Assembly: GCF_023856365.1 (NCBI RefSeq)
Contig: NW_026042711.1
Span: 50,185 to 114,184 of the forward strand
Length of the DNA stretch: 64,000 nucleotides
Source: Brienomyrus brachyistius
Lineage: Eukaryota; Chordata; Actinopteri; Osteoglossiformes; Mormyridae
Direction of reading: 5' to 3'
The position numbers and the translations under genes were made by a program. Shown here piece by piece: positions 55,955 to 64,000 of the stretch (the stretch's first letter is position 1; each line of letters starts with the position of its first letter). The notes under the pieces are model-generated. The model was not told where the DNA came from and searched no databases. It saw only the letters and a program-made list of their open reading frames with translations.

Positions 55955-58900
55955 CCAATCAGATTGTCCGTCGCCTATCTGAACCAATCAGATTGTCCGT
56001 CGCCTATCTGAACCAATCAGATTGTCCGTCGCCTATCTGAACCAATCAGATTGTCCGTCGTCTATCTGAGCCAATCAGATTGTCCGTCGCCTATCTGAGC
56101 CAATCAGATTGTCCGTCGCCTATCTGAGCCAATCAGATCGTCCGTCGCCTATCTGAGCCAATCAGATCGTCCGTCGCCTATCTGAGCCAATCAGATCGTC
56201 CGTCGCCTATCTGAGCCAATCAGATCGTCCGTCGCCTATCTGAGCCAATCAGATCGTCCGTCGCCTATCTGAGCCAATCAGATCGTCCGTCGCCTATCTG
56301 AGCCAATCAGATCGTCCGTCGCCTATCTGAGCCAATCAGATCGTCCGTCGCCTATCTGAGCCAATCAGATCGTCCGTCGCCTATCTGAGCCAATCAGATC
56401 GTCCGTCGCCTATCTGAGCCAATCAGATCGTCCGTCGCCTATCTGAGCCAATCAGATCGTCCGTCGCCTATCTGAGCCAATCAGATTGTCGTCGCCCTAT
56501 CTGAGCCAATCAGATTGTCCGTCGCCTATCTGAGCCAATCAGATTGTCCGTCGCCTATCTGAGCCAATCAGATTGTCCGTCGCCTATCTGAGCCAATCAG
56601 ATTGTCCGTCGCCTATCTGAGCCAATCAGATTGTCCGTCGCCTATCTGAGCCAATCAGATTGTCCGTCGCCTATCTGAGCCAATCAGATTGTCCGTCGCC
56701 TATCTGAGCCAATCAGATTGTCCGTCGCCTATCTGAGCCAATCAGATTGTCCGTCGCCTATCTGAGCCAATCAGATTGTCCGTCGCCTATCTGAGCCAAT
56801 CAGATTGTCCGTCGCCTATCTGAGCCAATCAGATTGTCCGTCGCCTATCTGAGCCAATCAGATTGTCCGTCGCCTATCTGAGCCAATCAGATTGTCCGTC
56901 GCCTATCTGAGCCAATCAGATTGTCCGTCGCCTATCTGAGCCAATCAGATTGTCCGTCGCCTATCTGAACCAATCAGATTGTCCGTCGCCTATCTGAACC
57001 AATCAGATTGTCCGTCGCCTATCTGAACCAATCAGATTGTCCGTCGCCTATCTGAACCAATCAGATTGTCCGTCGTCTATCTGAGCCAATCAGATTGTCC
57101 GTCGTCTATCTGAGCCAATCAGATTGTCCGTCGCCTATCTGAGCCAATCAGATTGTCCGTCGCCTATCTGAGCCAATCAGATTGTCCGTCGCCTATCTGA
57201 GCCAATCAGATTGTCGTCGCCTATCTGAGCCAATCAGATTGTCCGTCGCCTATCTGAGCCAATCAGATTGTCCGTCGCCTATCTGAGCCAATCAGATCGT
57301 CCGTCGCCTATCTGAACCAATCAGATCGTCCGTCGCCTATCTGAGCCAATCAGATCGTCCGTCGCCTATCTGAGCCAATCAGATCGTCCGTCGCCTATCT
57401 GAGCCAATCAGATCGTCCGTCGCCTATCTGAGCCAATCAGATCGTCCGTCGCCTATCTGAGCCAATCAGATCGTCCGTCGCCTATCTGAGCCAATCAGAT
57501 CGTCCGTCGCCTATCTGAGCCAATCAGATCGTCCGTCGCCTATCTGAGCCAATCAGATCGTCCGTCGCCTATCTGAGCCAATCAGATCGTCGTCGCCTAT
57601 CTGAGCCAATCAGATCGTCCGTCGCCTATCTGAGCCAATCAGATCGTCCGTCGCCTATCTGAGCCAATCAGATCGTCCGTCGCCTATCTGAGCCAATCAG
57701 ATCGTCCGTCGCCTATCTGAGCCAATCAGATCGTCCGTCGCCTATCTGAGCCAATCAGATCGTCCGTCGCCTATCTGAGCCAATCAGATTGTCCGTCGCC
57801 TATCTGAGCCAATCAGATTGTCCGTCGCCTATCTGAGCCAATCAGATTGTCCGTCGCCTATCTGAGCCAATCAGATTGTCCGTCGCCTATCTGAGCCAAT
57901 CAGATTGTCCGTCGCCTATCTGAGCCAATCAGATTGTCCGTCGCCTATCTGAGCCAATCAGATTGTCCGTCGCCTATCTGAGCCAATCAGATTGTCCGTC
58001 GCCTATCTGAGCCAATCAGATTGTCCGTCGCCTATCTGAGCCAATCAGATTGTCCGTCGCCTATCTGAGCCAATCAGATTGTCCGTCGCCTATCTGAGCC
58101 AATCAGATTGTCCGTCGCCTATCTGAGCCAATCAGATTGTCCGTCGCCTATCTGAGCCAATCAGATTGTCCGTCGCCTATCTGAGCCAATCAGATTGTCC
58201 GTCGCCTATCTGAGCCAATCAGATTGTCCGTCGCCTATCTGAGCCAATCAGATTGTCCGTCGCCTATCTGAGCCAATCAGATCGTCCGTCGCCTATCTGA
58301 GCCAATCAGATCGTCCGTCGCCTATCTGAGCCAATCAGATCGTCCGTCGCCTATCTGAGCCAATCAGATCGTCCGTCGCCTATCTGAGCCAATCAGATCG
58401 TCCGTCGCCTATCTGAGCCAATCAGATCGTCCGTCGCCTATCTGAGCCAATCAGATCGTCCGTCGCCTATCTGAGCCAATCAGATCGTCCGTCGCCTATC
58501 TGAGCCAATCAGATCGTCCGTCGCCTATCTGAGCCAATCAGATCGTCCGTCGCCTATCTGAGCCAATCAGATCGTCCGTCGCCTATCTGAGCCAATCAGA
58601 TCGTCCGTCGCCTATCTGAGCCAATCAGATCGTCCGTCGCCTATCTGAGCCAATCAGATCGTCCGTCGCCTATCTGAGCCAATCAGATCGTCCCGTCGCC
58701 TATCTGAGCCAATCAGATCGTCCGTCGCCTATCTGAGCCAATCAGATCGTCCGTCGCCTATCTGAGCCAATCAGATCGTCCGTCGCCTATCTGAGCCAAT
58801 CAGATCGTCCGTCGCCTATCTGAGCCAATCAGATCGTCCGTCGCCTATCTGAGCCAATCAGATCGTCCGTCGCCTATCTGAACCAATCAGATCGTCCGTC

Positions 58901-60165
58901 GCCTATCTGAGCAATCAGATCGTCCGTCGCCTATCTGAGCCAATCAGATCGTCCGTCGCCTATCTGAGCCAATCAGATCGTCCGTCGCCTATCTGAGCCA
59001 ATCAGATTGTCCGTCGCCTATCTGAGCCAATCAGATTGTCCGTCGCCTATCTGAGCCAATCAGATTGTCCGTCGCCTATCTGAGCCAATCAGATTGTCCG
59101 TCGCCTATCTGAGCCAATCAGATTGTCCGTCGCCTATCTGAGCCAATCAGATTGTCCGTCGCCTATCTGAGCCAATCAGATTGTCCGTCGCCTATCTGAG
59201 CCAATCAGATTGTCCGTCGCCTATCTGAGCAATCAGATTGTCCGTCGCCTATCTGAGCCAATCAGATTGTCCGTCGCCTATCTGAGCCAATCAGATTGTC
59301 CGTCGCCTATCTGAGCCAATCAGATTGTCCGTCGCCTATCTGAGCCAATCAGATTGTCCGTCGCCTATCTGAGCCAATCAGATTGTCCGTCGCCTATCTG
59401 AGCCAATCAGATTGTCCGTCGCCTATCTGAGCCAATCAGATTGTCCGTCGCCTATCTGAGCCAATCAGATTGTCCGTCGCCTATCTGAGCCAATCAGATT
59501 GTCCGTCGCCTATCTGAGCCAATCAGATTGTCCGTCGCCTATCTGAGCCAATCAGATTGTCCGTCGCCTATCTGAGCCAATCAGATTGTCCGTCGCCTAT
59601 CTGAGCCAATCAGATTGTCCGTCGCCTATCTGAGCCAATCAGATTGTCCGTCGCCTATCTGAGCCAATCAGATTGTCCGTCGCCTATCTGAGCCAATCAG
59701 ATTGTCCGTCGCCTATCTGAGCCAATCAGATTGTCCGTCGCCTATCTGAGCCAATCAGATTGTCCGTCGCCTATCTGAGCCAATCAGATTGTCCGTCGCC
59801 TATCTGAGCCAATCAGATTGTCCGTCGCCTATCTGAGCCAATCAGATTGTCCGTCGCCTATCTGAGCCAATCAGATTGTCCGTCGCCTATCTGAGCCAAT
59901 CAGATTGTCCGTCGCCTATCTGAGCCAATCAGATTGTCCGTCGCCTATCTGAGCCAATCAGATTGTCCGTCGCCTATCTGAGCCAATCAGATTGTCCGTC
60001 GCCTATCTGAGCCAATCAGATTGTCCCGTCGCCTATCTGAGCCAATCAGATTGTTCCCGTCGCCTATCTGAGCCAATCAGATTGTCCGTCGCCTATCTGA
60101 GCCAATCAGATTGTCCGTCGCCTATCTGAGCCAATCAGATTGTCCGTCGCCTATCTGAACCAATT
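55955..60165 (-). repeat. 29-bp satellite, right arm, inverted (about 145 units)
   Basis: The same unit in reverse complement (GAGCCAATCAGATTGTCCG then TCGCCTATCT), meeting the left arm at a sharp junction (ATCTG|CCAATCAGATT). Units come in alternating blocks with CAGATTGTCC or CAGATCGTCC: C-type blocks at about 56135-56480, 57290-57775 and 58280-59000. GAACC variants cluster at 55980-56045 and 56965-57065. Occasional one-base changes occur (57216, 57590, 58692, 58911, 59231, 60024). It ends GAACCAATTTTTTGTG. Confidence 0.97.
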
Positions 60166-60169
60166 TTTT

Positions 60170-61430
60170 GTGTTTGTGAAAACGGGTCTTTAATCGGGGA
60201 AACGGAGCGGGTAGAGCAGGACGGAACGCAGGCATTGACAAACTACAATGACGGACAGGGCAAACAGGTAAGACCAGGACTTAAAATAGGTCATGACTAA
60301 TCAAAGTAATCGGGCAAAGCAGGAGACGATCAGGGAAGCACACGTGGGTAATCAGGGGGCGTGGCACACACGAGGAGCGGACAAGCCGGGCATATATGTA
60401 TATCTATATAAAACCTCATTAATGAGGGACAGGGAACAGAACGGACAGACAGAACTGGCACAGGGGAAGGAGCCAGGACAAGACTTGACATAAGACAGGA
60501 AAGGCAGAGAAACAGATCAGAAAGGGGGACACGGAGGGAACAGGCAGGACAAAAGGACCGGGAGTGAACGAAGGGAACATCGGGGAAAGAGGAGCAGAAG
60601 CCAGAGGGACGAGGGACAAAGAGAGGAGGGACAGAGACAGGAGGAACAAAGCGAGGGGGAGCAGAGGCAGGAGGGACAAAGACGGGAGGCCAGGGAGAGA
60701 AGGAGGGGGAACCAAGAGGAGCCCGAGGGAGACCCCAGCGGGCGACGGGAGGCAGCCGGAAGGGCTGCAGGCGGCCGGGAGGCGGAGCGGAGGGGCCGAG
60801 GAGATGGGGTGAGGGACAGACGCAGGGACGAAGGAGGGAGTCGGAGGGGAGACCAGGGAAGGGGACGAAGGAGCTGAAGGGACCCTGGCGAGGGCAAGGA
60901 GAGAGGGGGGAGCCGCAGCAGACGGCGACGTCCTCCGACACGCCAGAGCGGGAGGACCAGCAGGCGAATGAGGAGCCGCCGTCGGGGGGCCCGCAGAGCA
61001 ACCGATAAGACGCCGGAGGAGGGGACCGAGGCAGGGCGACGAGGCCGCGGAGGGGGACCCGCAGACGACAGCCGACCCGGAGGGCCAGGACCCGCAGGCG
61101 CCGACTAAGCCCTAGCGCCGGCGAGGGAGGGCGAGCCAGGGGGCTGGGCGGGTGGGACCCCAGCCGTGCGTCTGTGTCCTCTCCCCTTATGGGACACAGA
61201 CATAAGGACCCGTGGCCGGGGTCGGGCTCGTCGGGGTGAGGGTACCAGAGTCACAGGGGGGAGAAGGGACTGGAGTGGGGCCAGGGACTGGAGCTGCAGG
61301 CTGCAGAGGGGGCGCCTGCCCGGGAGCTGCAGGCAGGGAAAGCGCCTCGGACGTGGGCGCGGTAGCTGCAGGCAGCGGAGACGGCCTGCTCGGGCTCTGG
61401 GGCCGCAGGGGGCACTTATTTTATTATATA
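60170..61430 (-). mobile_element. decayed relative of the proline-rich LTR element
   Basis: 60170-60400 resembles the 287-bp LTR of the 1.9-5.1 kb element (GACCAGGACTTAAAATAG, CACACGTGGGTAATCAGGGG, CGTGGCACACACGAGGAGCG, CAAGCCGGGCAT). The following GA-rich DNA matches its internal 3' part (GGGAGGCAGCCGGAAGGGCT, CCCAGCCGTGCGTCTGTGTC, GGAGCTGCAGGC). A TATATA insertion interrupts the LTR end, the repeat part of the ORF is almost gone and no second LTR is seen. The minus-strand 223-codon frame 60330-61001 is Pro/Ser-rich low complexity. Confidence 0.7.
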
Positions 61431-61483
61431 AAATAAGTGTCACACAACCGGGGTGACATGCCTTGCCTGCTTGTGGGATGAGG

Positions 61484-61910
61484 AAGACTCAGGGACTGGA
61501 AATGGGATTAAAACTGAAGATGTGCTCATTCCTTTGTGTATTTACAAATTTTCCTTCCGTCAGACTGAGGAGTTTGCTGCTATATTTGGCACTAATAGAG
61601 ATTCTGATGCTGCTATTTTTATTGTCTATTAGTTTGTTATTATTTACAAGTTCTGTTGTGTTTTTGCATTTTTCTCTTCTGGTTAATTAACTGCTGTCTG
61701 ATTGCTGTGAAGTATGAGTGTGGTGAGTAAGACTCAGGGACTGGAAGTGGGATTACAACTGAAGATAACATGCTTATTCCTTTTTGTATTGTTTACAAAT
61801 TTCCTTCCGTCAAACATGAGGAGTTTGCTGCTATATTGTGCACTAACAGAGATTCTGATGCTGCTATTTTTATTGTTTATAAATGTGTTATTGTTTCCAA
61901 GTTGAGTATT
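61484..61910 (+). repeat. two-copy tandem repeat of about 235 bp
   Basis: GACTCAGGGACTGGAARTGG, TTTCCTTCCGTCARAC and GAGATTCTGATGCTGCTATT recur at 61487 and 61729 with about 85-90 percent identity by eye. Both carry open frames (75 and 63 codons, hydrophobic) that share only their DNA origin. A partial unit of the 24-25 kb tandem repeat (GTCACACAACCGGGGTGACA) lies just before, at 61437. Confidence 0.65.
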
Positions 61911-61984
61911 CAATAAATGCTAAATTGAGAAATTTTGTGTATCGTTTGTTATTATTAGTGTGATATTTTACCATGCAAATAGAG

Positions 61985-62102
61985 GGGAAAACGTCCAATT
62001 ATCGGCCAAAAAAAATCAGCAGCATATATCGGCCATCGCCTGACCCTGACTCCTAAATATCGGCATCGGCTATTGAAAAACCCATATCGGTCGACCTCTA
62101 GT
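61985..62102 (-). mobile_element. hAT-like non-autonomous element terminus
   Basis: The minus strand begins TAGAGGTCGACCGATATGGG and continues with repeated ATCGGC/GCCGAT motifs. I recognise this as the end of a very common fish repeat usually classed as hAT-derived. The opposite end was not found. Confidence 0.5.
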
Positions 62103-62139
62103 AACAGTACATTCTGTCCAATTCATCCATCGAGTTAAG

Positions 62140-62406
62140 TCACACACCCACTTGAGGGGGCACTCCGGCAGACGTGAGGATGGGGATGTTCTTTCCGCTA
62201 TAACATCCACTGCAGAAGTACATCTCGCTCCTGTTCACAGGGCTTACTTCAATGATGAAGCAGGGCTGGTTGTCTGGACAAGTGAAGTTGTCCTGCTGCT
62301 GGGTCTCGGTGCCGTTTTTCCACCTAAGCTTGAAGGTGGAAATGTGTTCCAACTTGGTCCCTGGGACTGCAGCATAGCCAAACATCGCGAGCAGCGTCGG
62401 CCACAC
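62140..62406 (-). CDS. unidentified candidate exon, extracellular-like
   Basis: An open minus-strand segment reads LRWKNGTETQQQDNFTCPDN, QPCFIIEVSPVNRSEMYFCS and CYSGKNIPIL. It has four to five cysteines and NGT, NFT and NRS glycosylation sequons, and it ends at a GTGGGT donor-like site (62146). It looks like part of a secreted or membrane ectodomain, possibly Ig-like, but I cannot assign a family. No partner exon was found and it could be chance. Confidence 0.25.
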   Translation of the reverse strand: MWPTLLAMFGYAAVPGTKLEHISTFKLRWKNGTETQQQDNFTCPDNQPCFIIEVSPVNRSEMYFCSGCYSGKNIPILTSAGVPPQVGV

Positions 62407-63039
62407 CCACCACCAGAACCATCACACCGTCCTATACACATAAAGAAGAACTAAAACATAGAGTGTTGTGACAATCTATGCGTTAATGTTTGGCAGCATA
62501 GGTGATTCGTTAAAATTATACCGAAGAATGGAAAATGTGATATTTAGAATATTTTTTGCCATTTAGTAGCTAATTTAAGCACTTACCCAATGCCTCAATT
62601 TGTTTTAGGTCAGTAATGTCTGAGCCAAAAGAATGAATGTATGAATTTAATACAATTCACCCACTCCCACCCACACACAAATCTGAAATTCAATTTATTA
62701 AGACACTTCTTAAACATTAGTGCATTAACAAAAAAGGAAAATCTTAAGAGATTCAGTAGGATTTTCTATGTTAGACTTAAGTTAATAGTTCAATAGTTTT
62801 TATATATTTCAGTATACCAATTTGACTTTAATGTTGAAACAGATGCTAAAACATGGAATAATTTCATAACTAGAGAAACATGTTATTCACAAACACTAGC
62901 AAAGGTAGCTTATAGTTAAACTTACTTAAGTCAGCAAGTCAGGCTACAGTGTGTAAGAATTGTCGTAAACGATAATTTGTCTCAGTCCTTACATGACAGA
63001 ATAAGTAAACAGAAAATATAAAATGGCTGAAACAGCATC

Positions 63040-63200
63040 ATTAACGCCAGCTACAGTAGAGGCGCAGAAAAGGTGTCATGACTGAAGTATTCCCAAACTT
63101 TGGAAGACCGCATGCGAGCCTTTTTTGCCGCGTGTTTCTCCAGAGGCTCCGGAGCTCCGCTGGTTGACGCAGCCAAGTTGGCTCATGTGCAGGGGGACAA
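63040..63200 (-). pseudogene. possible BED-finger transposase fragment
   Basis: Minus-strand frame AAKKARMRSSKVWEYFSHDT resembles the start of a BED zinc finger (basic stretch, then K-x-W-x-YF) as found at the N-terminus of hAT transposases. The cysteine pair that should follow is not in frame; a stop intervenes. Could be a remnant of the same transposon class as at 0.6-6 kb. Confidence 0.25.
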
Positions 63201-63689
63201 GCGGCAAATTTCTTTTTTGCAGGGTGGTAGGTGATGTCTCATTAATATTTCTGAGAGAAGTGCTACATGATTGGCCAGTGCATGCCTTACAAAATGGTGC
63301 GGCACTGCATCCAAGCCTGCGGCACTCAGAGTCACAAATACAGTGGAAACCATTTGTAGTAATTACGTCTGTCTGGCTGATTTCCAACTAATTGATATTT
63401 GTATATTTATTACATGAATATAAGGTAATATAAGGTAATAGAAGAGGTATTTAATGGTTTTCCGTCTGAGGAATTTGCAAAAAACTGCAGTGCATGATGG
63501 GTCGGATCTAAAGGCTGCCTAACGTCCTCATCTGTAGGACGACTTACATCAAGACTAGGAAGGTGCATAATGTTCATGCCTGGTTGCGTTTGTTGGTCCA
63601 GAAAGTAATTCAATTTCGCCATGTAGGTTACGTTCTTAAAAACTGCTTGGAATATAGCCCGATTATATGCTGTGGGCCTTTTAATTTCT

Positions 63690-63905
63690 TTGTTTACCAG
63701 GTAGGCTACCTTCTTTAAACTGCGTTTTGTTAGACTACATATTTAGGGAGGTCTTTATAAATTTATTGTAGTCTTTATAAATATGTACATAGTTTAGCCT
63801 AACCCAGCCACTTAAGGGAGCAAGCCAGCTCAACTAGGTGTCGGTCCCAAGCCCGGATTAATGGGGAGGGTTGGCGTCAAGAAATAAAGAGACTGTATCT
63901 TCACT
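63690..63905 (+). repeat. LINE (RTE-like) 3' fragment, inverted copy of 19.0-19.2 kb
   Basis: TAGTTTAGCCTAACCCAGCC, CAAGCCCGGATTAATGG and GTTGGCGTCAAGAAATAAAG match 19000-19190 in reverse complement. The preceding ACCTTCTTTAAACTGCGTTT segment also matches, so the shared block is about 190 bases. Confidence 0.55.
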
Positions 63906-64000
63906 GCATGACTGATGTCAAAATGTGTGAAATATGTGGTTGTATAAATAAATTCATTAAAGTAGGTTAATGATTCTGTGCTGTCTAAATTGTATAGAAA

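Noticed and set aside
53945..60165. CRISPR-like array (29-bp regular repeat)
   Set aside because: Units are head-to-tail with no unique spacers, in a eukaryotic intron-like context; it is a satellite.
53945..60165. Palindrome as a pure read fold-back artefact
   Set aside because: Arms have different lengths and different unit classes next to the junction, so simple fold-back does not explain it; total length may still be wrong.

Overview
The window is nuclear DNA of a ray-finned fish, most likely a teleost. The conserved genes have short GT-AG exons of vertebrate type. The spaces between them are filled with Tc1/mariner relics, hAT-like MITEs, tRNA-derived SINEs, LINE 3' ends, Ty3/gypsy debris and very long TA, GT and GA microsatellites. 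I cannot name the species from sequence alone.

Layout: 0.6-6 kb is a decayed hAT-like transposase (minus strand), interrupted by a hAT-type MITE with an 8-bp target duplication and by a very young 3.2-kb LTR element. The two 287-bp LTRs of that element look identical by eye, it has a 5-bp target duplication, and it carries a 626-codon proline-rich ORF with no visible pol. 6.3-7.5 kb is a Tc1 element with an in-frame internal deletion of its transposase. 7.8-25.7 kb is repeat-rich: a LINE fragment, an inverted repeat pair, a C2H2/transposase-like pseudogene, a tRNA-Leu-like relic, a gypsy integrase tail, a CCAAT/heat-shock-element/TATA promoter-like segment, and an 8-copy AT-rich tandem repeat.

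26.1-28.9 kb (plus) holds the 3' part of CLCN7, with about 300 codons missing at an out-of-frame junction inside a GT-rich intron. 33.8-43.9 kb (minus) is a nearly complete RGS11 gene. A tRNA-Asp gene (44.5 kb) lies between RGS11 and the divergently oriented U2AF2 (45.1-53.8 kb, plus). Ten U2AF2 exons are visible; the final exon, which completes the third RRM, is not.

53.9-60.2 kb is the most striking feature. It is about 214 copies of a 29-bp CpG-containing satellite in two head-to-head arms (2.0 and 4.2 kb), lying where the next U2AF2 intron should be. Each unit carries a consensus-like NF-Y (CCAAT) box. The array starts inside what looks like the terminal repeat of a MITE that also occurs twice in RGS11 introns, so the satellite probably grew out of that MITE. 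A decayed relative of the proline-rich LTR element follows it, then more repeats to 64 kb.

Caution: U2AF2, RGS11 and the tRNA-Asp all carry one-base indels, mostly in or beside short G or C runs, while splice sites and flanking codons are intact. A 102-bp tandem duplication in RGS11 differs between copies only in homopolymer length. Together these suggest residual long-read consensus errors rather than three adjacent pseudogenes. The missing CLCN7 exons and the satellite length should be judged with that in mind.
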